DNA of 64,000 nt from Flavobacteriales bacterium (GTDB lineage: Bacteria > Bacteroidota > Bacteroidia > Flavobacteriales_C > GCA-002722245), in NCBI GenBank assembly GCA_002717515.1, contig PBEC01000018.1, forward strand, positions 364,563 through 428,562, read 5' to 3'. Made by a program: the position numbers and the translations under genes. Positions within the stretch are counted from its first letter, which is position 1. The number at the start of each line of letters is the position of its first letter. Below are positions 1-11,459 of the stretch, one piece after another. The notes under the pieces were generated by a model. That model saw only the letters and a program-made list of their open reading frames with translations, ran no database searches and was not told where the DNA came from.

Positions 1-1359
1 GTTGGTTGTGGTGCCCAGGGTTTAAATCAGGGACTGAACATGAGAGATAGTGGATTGGATATTTCTTATGCATTAAGAGCTTCAGCAATTGAACAAAAAA
101 GACAATCTTATTTAAATGCTTCGGAGAATGGATTTCAAGTGGGTACCTATGAAGAGCTGGTCCCCTCAGCTGATTTAGTAATAAATCTTACTCCTGATAA
201 GCAACATACAAATGTAGTATCTGCCTTGATGCCTTTAATGAAGAAAGGTTCTTCACTGGCTTATTCACACGGATTCAATATTGTTGAAGAGGGAATGCAG
301 GTTCGTGAGGATATAACTGTGATCATGGTAGCTCCAAAATGTCCCGGATCAGAGGTGAGAGAGGAGTACAAAAGAGGTTTTGGTGTTCCGACTCTTTTAG
401 CAGTTCATCCTGAAAATGATCCGGAAGGAAAAGGCTGGGATTATGCTAAGGCTTATGCTGTTGGAACAGGTGGTCATCGAGCGGGATGTTTAAAATCGTC
501 TTTTGTTGCAGAGGTTAAATCCGATTTAATGGGAGAGCAAACGATTTTGTGTGGATTGTTGCAAACCGGATCAATTTTATGTTTTGATAAAATGGTTGAA
601 GGTGGTATTGACGCCGGATATGCTTCAAAATTAATCCAGTATGGATGGGAAGCGATAACAGAAGGATTAAAGCAAGGTGGAATTACCAATATGATGGACA
701 GATTGTCGAATCCTTCTAAAATCAAAGCTTTTGAATTAGCAGAAGAGCTGAAAGAAATTATGAAGCCCTTGTTTGATAAGCATATGGATGACATTTTTAC
801 TGGAGTTTTCTCCAGCACAATGATGGAAGACTGGGCGAATGATGATAAAAACTTATTGGGATGGAGAGCCGCAACAGGAGAAACTAATTTTGAAAAAACT
901 CCAGCGAGTGATGTTGAAATCTCCGAGCAAGAGTTCTATGACAATGGTGTTTTGATGGTTGCAATGGTTAAAGCAGGTGTTGAATTGGCATTTGAAGCTA
1001 TGGTTAATGCGGGAATTATTGATGAGTCTGCATACTATGAGTCGTTACATGAAACACCTTTAATTGCAAATACAATAGCTCGTAAGAAATTGTATGAAAT
1101 GAACTCGGTAATTTCTGATACTGCGGAGTATGGTTGTTACTTGTTTGATCACGCATGTAAGCCATTATTGGAGGACTTTATGGCGAAGATTGATTTAAAT
1201 GTAATTGGTAAAAAATACGATGAGGGATTGTCTAACGCGGTTGATAACAGGACTTTAGTTGCTGTTAATGATGCGATACGAAATCATCCAGTTGAAGAAA
1301 TAGGAATTTATTTAAGAGCGGAAATGGCAGATATGAAAGCCATTGCTGTTGGTGAATAA
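1..1359 (+). CDS. ilvC: Ketol-acid reductoisomerase, class II (5' partial)
   Basis: NADPH-dependent isomeroreductase of branched-chain amino acid synthesis; it converts acetolactate and acetohydroxybutyrate to the dihydroxy acids in the cytoplasm. The reading frame is open from base 1 and begins inside the Rossmann fold (V-G-C-G-A-Q-G), so the true start lies upstream; 452 codons are visible of roughly 490 expected for the long class. The first ATG, at 40, is internal. The [13 protein letters not shown] stretch and the duplicated helical C-terminal half fit the long, E. coli-like class. A strong terminator follows immediately, so this is probably the last gene of its transcript. ilvA also occurs in the window, about 38 kb away. 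Family assignment is secure. Confidence 0.95.
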   Translation, partial: VGCGAQGLNQGLNMRDSGLDISYALRASAIEQKRQSYLNASENGFQVGTYEELVPSADLVINLTPDKQHTNVVSALMPLMKKGSSLAYSHGFNIVEEGMQVREDITVIMVAPKCPGSEVREEYKRGFGVPTLLAVHPENDPEGKGWDYAKAYAVGTGGHRAGCLKSSFVAEVKSDLMGEQTILCGLLQTGSILCFDKMVEGGIDAGYASKLIQYGWEAITEGLKQGGITNMMDRLSNPSKIKAFELAEELKEIMKPLFDKHMDDIFTGVFSSTMMEDWANDDKNLLGWRAATGETNFEKTPASDVEISEQEFYDNGVLMVAMVKAGVELAFEAMVNAGIIDESAYYESLHETPLIANTIARKKLYEMNSVISDTAEYGCYLFDHACKPLLEDFMAKIDLNVIGKKYDEGLSNAVDNRTLVAVNDAIRNHPVEEIGIYLRAEMADMKAIAVGE

Positions 1360-1378
1360 ATCTTAAACTACTTTTTTT

Positions 1379-1416
1379 GAAGCCCAACCATAATAGGTTG
1401 GGCTTCGTCTTTTTTG
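1379..1416 (+). terminator. Rho-independent terminator after ilvC
   Basis: A perfect 11-bp stem (GAAGCCCAACC paired with GGTTGGGCTTC) with a 6-base loop ATAATA, followed by a T-rich run. It lies 20 bases after the ilvC stop. Confidence 0.9.
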
Positions 1417-1444
1417 TTAGTTAATTAATGGTATTTTTATACCT

Positions 1445-1452
1445 TAGTTTTG
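1445..1452 (+). promoter_or_regulatory. Probable -7 promoter box of the T9SS/M16 pair
   Basis: TAGTTTTG matches the Bacteroidota -7 consensus TAnnTTTG. It ends only 4 bases before the ATG at 1457, so transcription would begin at or next to the start codon. The nearest upstream TTG is about 28 bases away, longer than usual, so the -33 element is weak. Confidence 0.5.
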
Positions 1453-1456
1453 TGAT

Positions 1457-2560
1457 ATGAAATTTAAAATTCTTCTTGTACTTACTTTGACTTTCTCTCT
1501 TGGGAAATCTCAATTTGATACCCTTCTTTATAATGGGTTTTCATTTTTGGCAGTTGATTCGAACTCATATTTTCAATTGGGAGAAACCAATAAAGCTAAT
1601 TTGGAATATCAGGGTTGGAAAACCCGTTCAGACCTGAGAGCTTTAGCAAATTCGATAACTGAAGATACAGAGTCTTACATATGGTTTGATGATCAAATCT
1701 GGAGAAGCTGGCATATTATTCCTTATACAGATTCCATAGATACAATAATTACAGATGACGTTATCACTTACGATACTACTGCAAATTTTGGTCTGCGCTC
1801 TTTTTCTTGGTTTGAAAATCCCAACAGAGCAGCTACGGTTTTAATGACGCCTCCTGTTTTTATGAACGACAATACTGGAAAATTGCATTGGAGATCAATG
1901 CCTTTGCAGGGGCCTCGACATCAAGATGGCTATAAAGTTTACATCTTGGATGGTGGTTCAAATACACCCGACAATGTTCCCTTTCAAACCATGGATTACG
2001 ATTTTGCCATGAAAGAGTTGGATGTAACGAATTCGAGTCCATTGCCAACAATTACATCTTTGGTTGAACTTCAAAATGACTTTGGTTTTGTGCCTGAAAA
2101 TGGTACCAACCATTTGAGATATACATTACCCGATTCAAATGAATTAGGACAAATTGATTCAACTCGTCAGCATCCCTTTATGCAGCAGTTTGAATTAAGC
2201 TTGAGTGATTATACTGGATTTATTCAAATTGCTTTTGTTCACGATTCATACGACAATAATGGAATTATTTTAGACGATATACTAATAACCGGAACAGGTA
2301 CTATTGGAACAAATGAAATTTCAGGAGTCCATTTAAATGTTTTCCCAAATCCTGCAGTTAATACACTGTTTATTGAGTTTGAAAAAAATTGGGTGAATCC
2401 ATTGGTTCAAATATTTGATGTAAATGGTCGTTTAATTAAAACAGAGGATTTAAAAGATGGGATTCCAATAAACATAAGTAATTTAGAGTCGGGGCAATAT
2501 ATGGTCAAGATTCAAACAGAAACAGAAGTTTATATCCAAAGCTTCATAAAATCAAAATAA
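1457..2560 (+). CDS. Secreted T9SS type A protein, choice-of-anchor J-like
   Basis: Predicted surface or secreted protein of 367 residues. It has an N-terminal signal peptide (about 1-18, ending G-K-S-Q), a beta-rich central region resembling choice-of-anchor J/cleaved-adhesin domains, including an I-I-L-D-D-I motif near the end of that domain, and a C-terminal T9SS type A sorting domain of about 75 residues (VFPNPAVNTLFIEF, then GQYMVKIQTE). Such C-terminal domains direct export through the type IX system and are usually cleaved at the surface. The gene stops 5 bases before an M16 peptidase lipoprotein, so the two are probably co-transcribed. The ligand is unknown. Confidence 0.75.
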   Translation: MKFKILLVLTLTFSLGKSQFDTLLYNGFSFLAVDSNSYFQLGETNKANLEYQGWKTRSDLRALANSITEDTESYIWFDDQIWRSWHIIPYTDSIDTIITDDVITYDTTANFGLRSFSWFENPNRAATVLMTPPVFMNDNTGKLHWRSMPLQGPRHQDGYKVYILDGGSNTPDNVPFQTMDYDFAMKELDVTNSSPLPTITSLVELQNDFGFVPENGTNHLRYTLPDSNELGQIDSTRQHPFMQQFELSLSDYTGFIQIAFVHDSYDNNGIILDDILITGTGTIGTNEISGVHLNVFPNPAVNTLFIEFEKNWVNPLVQIFDVNGRLIKTEDLKDGIPINISNLESGQYMVKIQTETEVYIQSFIKSK

Positions 2561-2565
2561 TTGAG

Positions 2566-5532
2566 ATGAAATATATTTTTTCTTTTTTAACAGTAGTAGT
2601 ATTATCTGCTTGCATCTCTAAAAGTTATAATGTTCAAAACCCCATTCGAGTTGAGGAAGGCGATAGAGATCCTCTGAAGTATAAGGTTTTTAATCCAAAA
2701 ATTACAGAGGGAGACCCCTTGAACGTAAGAGAATATACTCTCAAAAATGGATTAAAAGTATTTTTAACTGTAAATAAAGAAAATCCAAGAATTCAAACTC
2801 AGGTTTGTGTAAGGGCGGGGGGTAAAAATGACCCGTCTCATGCCACAGGATTGGCTCATTATCTTGAGCACCTTTTGTTTAAAGGAACATCAAAGCTTGG
2901 CACCATTGATTATGAGAAAGAAAAAATAGAACTGGATAAAATAAAAGCTCTTTATGAGGAATATCGAGAGGTAAATGATACTCTAAAAAGAAAAATCATT
3001 TACCATCAAATTGATTCAATATCAACATTAGCATCAAAATATGCTTGTTTAAGTGAATTTGATCAAGCGCATTCCTTAATTGGAGCAACAGGAACAAACG
3101 CATACACCAGTAATGACAATACTGCCTACATAACAAATATTCCCTCGAATCAATTGGAGAATTGGTTGAAACTGGAGTCGGAACGTTACAGAGATCCTGT
3201 GATAAGACTATTTCATACGGAATTGGAGGCCGTATATGAAGAGAAAAATATTTCCCAAGATAATCACTGGCGTCAACAATACTATTTGATGTTGAGTGAA
3301 TTGTTTAAAAAACACAACTACGGATTACAAACAACAATCGGAACAGTTGAGCACTTAAAAAATCCATCGATTGTTGAAATTGAAAAATTCTTCAAAGAGT
3401 ATTATGTACCAAATAATATGGCCATTATTTTGAGTGGAGACTTCGATCCAGATTCAGCAATTCACAAAATTGATAAATATTTTGGTTCATTTGAACCATC
3501 TGAAGTTACTCCATACACATTTGAAAAAGAAAATCCGATAACCAAACCAATCGAACGCACAATTAAGGCACCAGATGCTTCTAGTATTTTAATGGCTTAT
3601 CGATTACCTAAAGCGGGAACAAAAGAAGTTTATCTGGCTTCAATGGTCGATATGATTTTAAATAATTCTAAAGCAGGTTTAATTGATATTAATATTAATC
3701 AAAAACAAAAAGCAGTTGGAGTTTATTCTGGAATAACTGTTAATTCGGATTATTCCTTCCATTTATTAGGAGGTTCACCCACCAAAGGACAATCTCTTCA
3801 AGAGCTCAGGGATTTAATTTTGTCCCAACTTGAAATTGTAAAAAAAGGAGATTTTCCAGATTGGTTGATGCCTGCCATTATTAATGATTTCAAATTGAGA
3901 GAATTAAAAGCCTTAAAAAACAATCGAAATAGAGTTGCAGTTATTAATGAAGCTTTTGTTCATGGATTAGACTGGAAAAAGAAAGTTAATGAAATCCATA
4001 TGTTGTCTTCAATTACCAAAGAGGAGGTTGTTAAGTTTGTTAATGGACCTACTTATCGGAACAATTACATTGCTGTTTATAAAGAAAAAACAGACGATAA
4101 ACTTGATCGTAAAAAAGTGCCTAAACCTGAAATTACTCCTCTCGATATTCCGAAATCAAATCAATCTGAGTTTTTAAAAGATTTTATTGCCAATAATGAT
4201 CCTATGCCTATTGAACCAAGCTTTATTGATTACAAAAAAGAAATCAGTATTGATGAGGTTAAAAAAGGGGTTAAATTGCATTATTGCAAAAATGAAAGCG
4301 ATGAACTTTTTTCATTGACATTCATATACCCAATCGGTTCGTATCATAATTCAAAGTTAAGTTTGGCTGTCCAGCAAGCTAAGTTATTGGGCACATCGAA
4401 GTACTCTTCAGCCGAATTATCGCAAGAAATGTATAAAATTGGAATGTCCTACTCTATATCCGTTGGACAAAAAGAAACTTCAATCAATTTAAGTGGATTA
4501 ACTTCTCAACTGGATACCAGTTTTCGTTTGTTGAATCATATCATCTCCGAGGTTCAAGTCAATCAGGAAGTGGCCGATGGATTAATTCAAAAAACACTTC
4601 AGGTAAGAGAGAATTCTTTAAGTAACCCAAAAAGCTTACTTTGGAATGGATTACAAAACTATGCTGTTTATGGTAAGCAATCACCTTTGAACGATCAATT
4701 GTCTAATCGTCATCTCGAAGCTTTGACTTCAAAGGATTTACTCGATGATTTTAAACATATTTTTATTTACAAACCTCAAATATTGTATTACGGGGAAAGT
4801 AGTGTTGAGCGAGTAACATCCATTGTAAAAAACTCCGGATTTTTAAAAGGTGAAATTTTAGAATCTCCTCAAATGGATTATCAAAGAAAAGCCATGAATC
4901 AAATGGAGATTTATGTTTTAAATTATGACTTGAAAAAAAGTGAAATTTTATTTCTTAGTAAAGGAACTCCATTTAATAAAAAAGAACTTGCCACCAACAG
5001 TGTATTTAATGAGTATTATGGTGGAGGAATGTCGTCTGTTGTTTTTCAAGAAATCAGAGAGAAAAAAGCACTTGCCTATCAGGCGTTTGCTGTTCACACA
5101 ACTGCAAAAGACACTACAAAACCCCAATATACTTATGCTTACTTAGGGTGTCAAACCGATAAAACAATTGAAGCCATTGAATCGATGTTGAATATATTAA
5201 ATAATATGCCAAAAGATACTGTTAAATTTTCACAATCCATACTGGCTTTAAAGCAACAGCTGGCTTCAAGTAGAACAACAAGAGCTTCAAAACTATCCAG
5301 TTTCTGGGCCAATCAGAAATTAGGTTTTGCAGAGAGTAAAAATGAGCAAATTTACAGTAATCTTAATGGTTTAAACTTGGAGGATATCGTTGATTTTCAC
5401 CGAGAAAATGTAGCCAACAATCAGTACTCTATTGTTATTGTAGCCGACTTGAGTCATCCGAAGTTAATATCCGAATTAGGAAGGTTTGGAAATGTGAAAG
5501 TACTTACAGTGGATGACTTATACCCTTATTAA
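2566..5532 (+). CDS. M16 family zinc metallopeptidase, lipoprotein
   Basis: A 988-residue two-half M16 (pitrilysin/insulinase-type) peptidase. The N-terminus has a lipobox (V-L-S-A-C), pointing to an envelope-anchored lipoprotein. The inverted zinc motif H98-Y-L-E101-H102 lies in G-L-A-H-Y-L-E-H-L-L-F-K-G-T, and the E-A-V-Y-E-E segment near residue 221 probably supplies the third ligand. An insertion rich in Lys and Glu separates the motif from that segment. The C-terminal half (about 560-988) has the M16C fold with the R-E-K-K-A-L-A-Y signature but no zinc motif, as is normal for the inactive half. Its substrate is unknown; peptide scavenging or processing at the envelope is plausible. Confidence 0.88.
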   Translation: MKYIFSFLTVVVLSACISKSYNVQNPIRVEEGDRDPLKYKVFNPKITEGDPLNVREYTLKNGLKVFLTVNKENPRIQTQVCVRAGGKNDPSHATGLAHYLEHLLFKGTSKLGTIDYEKEKIELDKIKALYEEYREVNDTLKRKIIYHQIDSISTLASKYACLSEFDQAHSLIGATGTNAYTSNDNTAYITNIPSNQLENWLKLESERYRDPVIRLFHTELEAVYEEKNISQDNHWRQQYYLMLSELFKKHNYGLQTTIGTVEHLKNPSIVEIEKFFKEYYVPNNMAIILSGDFDPDSAIHKIDKYFGSFEPSEVTPYTFEKENPITKPIERTIKAPDASSILMAYRLPKAGTKEVYLASMVDMILNNSKAGLIDININQKQKAVGVYSGITVNSDYSFHLLGGSPTKGQSLQELRDLILSQLEIVKKGDFPDWLMPAIINDFKLRELKALKNNRNRVAVINEAFVHGLDWKKKVNEIHMLSSITKEEVVKFVNGPTYRNNYIAVYKEKTDDKLDRKKVPKPEITPLDIPKSNQSEFLKDFIANNDPMPIEPSFIDYKKEISIDEVKKGVKLHYCKNESDELFSLTFIYPIGSYHNSKLSLAVQQAKLLGTSKYSSAELSQEMYKIGMSYSISVGQKETSINLSGLTSQLDTSFRLLNHIISEVQVNQEVADGLIQKTLQVRENSLSNPKSLLWNGLQNYAVYGKQSPLNDQLSNRHLEALTSKDLLDDFKHIFIYKPQILYYGESSVERVTSIVKNSGFLKGEILESPQMDYQRKAMNQMEIYVLNYDLKKSEILFLSKGTPFNKKELATNSVFNEYYGGGMSSVVFQEIREKKALAYQAFAVHTTAKDTTKPQYTYAYLGCQTDKTIEAIESMLNILNNMPKDTVKFSQSILALKQQLASSRTTRASKLSSFWANQKLGFAESKNEQIYSNLNGLNLEDIVDFHRENVANNQYSIVIVADLSHPKLISELGRFGNVKVLTVDDLYPY

Positions 5533-5562
5533 TAATACTATCCTAGAATTAATGACATTTTG

Positions 5563-6246
5563 TTAATTGGATTTCATTCTTTTTAATAAGAATTCAGCAT
5601 ATTCAAAATCATCAATGGTGTCAATATCTATTGACTTATTCTTATCAAGAATATAGGCAAAGCTGTTCTCGGTATAATATTTATTTTGTTCAATAATGGA
5701 GGATTTAAAAATATAGATGGCGCCATTTGGATAATATGACACTTTATAGTCTTGCCTGTTTTTCAACTCCTCTTGAAAAATATCAACAAATCTATTTTCT
5801 TCATCCAAATGTTTATGCCACGATATTGGGTGACTCTCTGGTGTATAACTTATTACGGAGTCGGCTTGTTTTTCAAAAAACATAGATACCGCATTATCAA
5901 TATCTGTTGAGTTTCTTAGTGGTGAAGTCGGTTGAAGAACAACAAATTCGTCAACCTTTTTTTCACTTTCTGTATTCAGCTTATTAATAACATATTTATA
6001 GGTGTCGATTGATAGTGCAGTGTCGGATGCTAAATGCTCAGGTCTTAAATGCGGACATTCCGCACCATGTTTTATAGCTGTTTCGGCAATTTTTTCGCAA
6101 TCTGTCGAAACAAAAATTTTTGTAATGTATTTTGATTTTTTTGCAGCTTCGATAGTGTATGCAATCAAAGGTTTTCCCAATAGTGGTTTGATGTTTTTTT
6201 CAGGTAATCCTTTTGATCCTCCTCGAGCAGGTATAATTGCAAGCAT
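5563..6246 (-). CDS. Cytidylyltransferase of the CMP-nonulosonate family
   Basis: This 227-residue enzyme would activate a nine-carbon sugar acid (neuraminic, legionaminic or pseudaminic type) with CTP to give the CMP-sugar. The N-terminal nucleotide-binding signature I-P-A-R-G-G-S-K-G-L-P-x-K-N-I is intact, followed by P-L-I-A-Y-T-I and an L-Q-P-T-S-P-L-R motif. Length matches NeuA/PseF relatives. It is convergent with the M16 gene and has no sugar-synthesis partners nearby, so the sugar cannot be told from context. It may serve surface glycan or T9SS-protein glycosylation elsewhere in the genome. Confidence 0.85.
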   Translation of the reverse strand: MLAIIPARGGSKGLPEKNIKPLLGKPLIAYTIEAAKKSKYITKIFVSTDCEKIAETAIKHGAECPHLRPEHLASDTALSIDTYKYVINKLNTESEKKVDEFVVLQPTSPLRNSTDIDNAVSMFFEKQADSVISYTPESHPISWHKHLDEENRFVDIFQEELKNRQDYKVSYYPNGAIYIFKSSIIEQNKYYTENSFAYILDKNKSIDIDTIDDFEYAEFLLKRMKSN

Positions 6247-6410
6247 ACTAAAATTGATTATAAAATTATCAACAAATTTAGGGGTAATTAATTGGTTAAG
6301 TAAATGGAATGCATTTATTTAAAATCTTAATTTCATTAAAAAAGAATTAGAAAATTATTTTTCGATAATTTTCTTTTAAAATCGTCCAAAAAAAAATCTT
6401 AAATCGATTG

Positions 6411-6440
6411 TTGGTTTTCAAAATTTCTTTCATATGTTTG
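6411..6440 (+). promoter_or_regulatory. Consensus Bacteroidota promoter for the outer-membrane barrel gene
   Basis: TTG at 6411-6413, a 19-base spacer, then TATGTTTG at 6433-6440: the ideal TTG-N19-TAnnTTTG arrangement. The leader before the ATG at 6509 would be about 60 bases. Confidence 0.75.
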
Positions 6441-6508
6441 CTCGGATAAAAGGTGCCGTTTTTTGGTATGCTTATTGTTAATAAACCCAAAATAAAAATT
6501 TAAAAATT

Positions 6509-7078
6509 ATGAAAAAATTAGTTTTAACCCTTTTTGTAGGGGCATTGATGTTAGCTCCATCAACTTCTAATGCTCAAGCTTTTGAGCAAGGAAAAAGTCA
6601 AGTTTCAGCCGGTTATGGATTTGGAAATTTTATTCAAGCTTTATTTGAAACGTATGCTGTTTATGATGGTTTTGACAAATCCCTTACGGGACCTTTGTTT
6701 GTTCGATATGAATACGGGGTTTCTGAAAAAATTGGTTTTGGAGTAAATTTCGCATATGCTTCAGTAGCAGCAGATTACAATGATATTTTTGGTGATCCGC
6801 AGTCTATAAATTGGAGTTCATGGAGTGCTCTGGCAAGAGTTAACCGTCATTTTGGAGAAAGTGATAAGTTTGATCCATACATAGGTTTAGGTTTAGGATA
6901 TAGAACAGCCAGTTGGAAATTTACAGAGCTGGGAACAGGAACAACTACAAGTTTATTTCCTCTTGGTATGGAGGCAACAGTAGGAGCTAGATATATGTTT
7001 ACTCCAAATATTGGGTTATATTCTGAAATAGGTATTGCTAAGGCAATAGCTCAATTTGGAATCAACGCAAAATTTTAA
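6509..7078 (+). CDS. Outer-membrane beta-barrel protein
   Basis: A 189-residue protein with a clear signal peptide (MKKLVLTLFVGALMLAP, cleavage after S-N-A-Q-A) and alternating beta strands typical of small 8-stranded OmpA/OprF-like barrels: V-S-A-G-Y-G-F-G-N-F near the N-terminus and a Y-I-G-L-G-L-G-Y-R strand in the centre. It ends with aromatic Phe (I-N-A-K-F), the usual C-terminal signature of barrel proteins recognised by the BAM machinery. It is a single-gene unit with its own consensus promoter and terminator, suggesting abundant expression. Its function is not recognisable. Confidence 0.75.
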   Translation: MKKLVLTLFVGALMLAPSTSNAQAFEQGKSQVSAGYGFGNFIQALFETYAVYDGFDKSLTGPLFVRYEYGVSEKIGFGVNFAYASVAADYNDIFGDPQSINWSSWSALARVNRHFGESDKFDPYIGLGLGYRTASWKFTELGTGTTTSLFPLGMEATVGARYMFTPNIGLYSEIGIAKAIAQFGINAKF

Positions 7079-7093
7079 ATCAAATTACTTAAA

Positions 7094-7369
7094 ATGAAAA
7101 CCGAGGTAGAATTTCTGCCTCGGTTTTTTAGTTATAAAATAAATCTGATTAAAAATAGTTACGTTAACCAATTTGTAGTTGGAGCAGTTAATATTTCCAT
7201 GAAGGATGGGCATTACACTCGTGAGATTATTTTAGAGAAAGATTTAAATTCAAGGCAGTTATGGGGTTTAAATGTTTTTGTTTGGAATAGGGTTTCTGAA
7301 TTTGAGGTAAATACTGTTATACGGTATAAATCAAATCAAGTGATGCCCATTAAATTTTCTTTGGAATAA
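7094..7369 (+). CDS. Doubtful 91-residue open frame
   Basis: The frame starts with ATG at 7094, but its first dozen codons lie inside the terminator hairpin of the previous gene, and there is no signal peptide, recognisable domain or promoter. The part from about residue 27 on reads like ordinary soluble beta-rich protein (V-V-G-A-V-N-I-S, then L-W-G-L-N-V-F-V-W-N). A shorter version could start at ATG 7199. It may be a small unknown protein or chance. I do not recognise it. Confidence 0.25.
   Translation: MKTEVEFLPRFFSYKINLIKNSYVNQFVVGAVNISMKDGHYTREIILEKDLNSRQLWGLNVFVWNRVSEFEVNTVIRYKSNQVMPIKFSLE
7097..7129 (+). terminator. Rho-independent terminator after the barrel gene
   Basis: A 13-bp stem (AAAACCGAGGTAG with CTGCCTCGGTTTT, one G-T pair) and a 5-base loop, ending in a T-run. 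It lies 18 bases after the stop at 7078. Confidence 0.9.
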
Positions 7370-7416
7370 ACTCTATAAATACCCGAAAAACAGTAGTCTA
7401 ATAGTTCAGAAATAGC

Positions 7417-7424
7417 TATATTTG
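7417..7424 (+). promoter_or_regulatory. Probable -7 box for icd
   Basis: TATATTTG matches TAnnTTTG, 30 bases before the icd ATG at 7455. No TTG is present at the expected -33 distance, so the match is partial. Confidence 0.5.
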
Positions 7425-7442
7425 ACGTCCAAAATTTTATAA

Positions 7443-9680
<2,238 letters not shown>

Positions 9681-9700
9681 CTGACAAAAAATAACAACAG

Positions 9701-9733
9701 AAAGCCTCTTCAATTATGAAGGGGCTTTTTTTT
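9701..9733 (+). terminator. Terminator after icd
   Basis: Stem AAAGCCTCTTC with GAAGGGGCTTT (one G-T pair), loop AATTAT, then a T-run. It also lies at the 3' end of the convergent YHYH gene and may serve both. Confidence 0.85.
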
Positions 9734-10661
9734 AGTTAGGTCCTAATTTAAAATCATTTGAAGGAATTCCAACGAAATAGCGTGGAATACCAGGGAATTC
9801 ATCGGTAATAACATAATAATATGTTCCATTTGGAAACTCTGGTGTAACTCCGGTTCTTCCATTCGCTTCATCTAAATCACCTTGTCCTTCTAAATATTCA
9901 TAGTCTTGCACATATTTTCCGTTGTATTCACCACATGGGGCTGAAACACCATCTCCGGGTCTGTTTCCTGATTTTAATCTATAGCTTGATGAAAGTGCTT
10001 TAATTTCGCTTGTATTGTCATTAGCGTTGGAGTAACCGTATGAATAATAAACAGGAAAACCATCGGCTGCCCAACCCATCAAAACCATTGCATTTCCAGA
10101 TGGATTTAACTTTTCAATATATTTAACAGGTGTTCCATGATAGTGATATGACCCGTTTGGTTGAACATGGGCATTGCTGCAATCCAGTCCAAGACTATTT
10201 GCAGTAGCTTCTAAATTCCAATCGTAGTTTTCATTGGATGTCTTTTTACCCCAGGGCTCCGCAGCGACTGGATCCATTTCTACTCCGTTTAGGCAAATCC
10301 CAAATGAATACGCTGGGCCATTTGAAGTTTGTAAAGGAGTTAAAAATCCAACCTTTTGAGGGTTTAAGTCTATTTCTATAGTTTCATCTTGAGCTAATAT
10401 AAAATGAGGGTTTGCATTGTTGGGGAATTCGCCAACTGCGTGTGAAGGGATATTATTTACAGTAAATATTCGTTTTTCATTAGAAACAGCTTCTGAAAAA
10501 ACATTTTCTAACTCTAATTGAACATTACAGTCGAAGGTTTTCGATACATTATTGTTTTCATTTGAGCAGTCAACATTATCATTTTTATTTTCTTCATCTT
10601 TTTTGCAAGAGAAACACAAAAAAATCGAACCTATTAAGCATAATAATACTGCAGATTTCAT
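9732..10661 (-). CDS. YHYH-domain lipoprotein
   Basis: A 309-residue lipoprotein: signal peptide with lipobox (L-C-F-S-C) and then a Lys/Asp/Asn-rich linker. The core carries the family-naming Y-H-Y-H motif in G-S-Y-H-Y-H-G-T-P, preceded by a D-P-V-A-A-E-P-W-G segment and followed by M-G-W-A-A-D-G-F-P-V-Y-Y, all typical of the YHYH family found widely in marine bacteria. The His/Tyr cluster suggests metal binding, but no activity is established. It is a monocistronic gene convergent with icd, with no functional neighbour. Confidence 0.8.
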   Translation of the reverse strand: MKSAVLLCLIGSIFLCFSCKKDEENKNDNVDCSNENNNVSKTFDCNVQLELENVFSEAVSNEKRIFTVNNIPSHAVGEFPNNANPHFILAQDETIEIDLNPQKVGFLTPLQTSNGPAYSFGICLNGVEMDPVAAEPWGKKTSNENYDWNLEATANSLGLDCSNAHVQPNGSYHYHGTPVKYIEKLNPSGNAMVLMGWAADGFPVYYSYGYSNANDNTSEIKALSSSYRLKSGNRPGDGVSAPCGEYNGKYVQDYEYLEGQGDLDEANGRTGVTPEFPNGTYYYVITDEFPGIPRYFVGIPSNDFKLGPN

Positions 10662-10745
10662 TTTTGAAAATTATAAATTGTAAAGGATGTAACGGAATAT
10701 GGATTTTAATGTTACCGGATAATTCTATTCAATTAATAATATCGA

Positions 10746-11456
10746 TTACATTTTTCTGATATCAGCAAAACTGCCGGTTTGGAGTTTATCCAGTTCATTA
10801 ATACCTTTTGCTAAAATTTTACCTGCATTTTCAGCAGTTGGCATATTAGAAGTATATCGCGCATCCTTTAATTTTTGAGCTGAGGGGAATTCCCTAACGT
10901 TTAGTTCATCGCCGCACAAATAATCTTGCATTGGCGTATCAATCAGCCCTGGCGCAAAGGAATAAAAAGTAGTATTTTCATTTTCTGAGGCATACAGTTT
11001 TATAAGCATATTAAGAGCTGCTTTAGAGATAGAATATCCTCCCCAACCTTTGTTACCATTTATTGCTGCCCCGGAGGATATAGCCACTACTTTTTTTGTG
11101 TCCGGTACGGTTTCCAATAGTGCATCAATAATAGGTTTGTTGGCCCATACATTGATATTCATTACTTTTGTTAAATCATTCAGCGATTGGTCTTTCATAT
11201 TTGCAATGGGACCAAGAATTCCAGCATTGAGTATAGCTAAATCAATTTTGGATACGCTTGATAAAAGCGACTTAAGTAATCCGGGAATTGATTCAAAATT
11301 GTTTAAATCACATATGATATGCTTGAAGTTGTTGTTTTGAATTAGATCCTCAGGAACTCTCCTGCTCAAACCATAAACTTCATACCCTTTGGATAAGTAA
11401 TGCTTTGATAACCCCCATCCAATTCCTGAGCTAACACCCGTAATAAAAACTTGCAT
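10746..11456 (-). CDS. Short-chain dehydrogenase/reductase
   Basis: A 236-residue SDR with the N-terminal cofactor motif T-G-V-S-S-G-I-G, the N-A-G motif (L-N-A-G-I-L-G) and the catalytic Y-S-I-S-K pair; S-S-G just before it provides the catalytic Ser. The absence of an acidic residue after the second strand (G-L-S-R-R) suggests NADP preference. It is the last gene of a leftward run, 3 bases after nadD. The substrate cannot be told; small SDRs of this kind include sepiapterin-reductase-like enzymes. Confidence 0.85.
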   Translation of the reverse strand: MQVFITGVSSGIGWGLSKHYLSKGYEVYGLSRRVPEDLIQNNNFKHIICDLNNFESIPGLLKSLLSSVSKIDLAILNAGILGPIANMKDQSLNDLTKVMNINVWANKPIIDALLETVPDTKKVVAISSGAAINGNKGWGGYSISKAALNMLIKLYASENENTTFYSFAPGLIDTPMQDYLCGDELNVREFPSAQKLKDARYTSNMPTAENAGKILAKGINELDKLQTGSFADIRKM

Positions 11457-11459
11457 AGT

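Noticed and set aside
474-818. Long minus-strand open frame inside ilvC
   Set aside because: Shadow of the real gene; composition follows complementary codons and there is no start signal. Similar shadows occur under icd, ahcY, der, gyrB and pheT.
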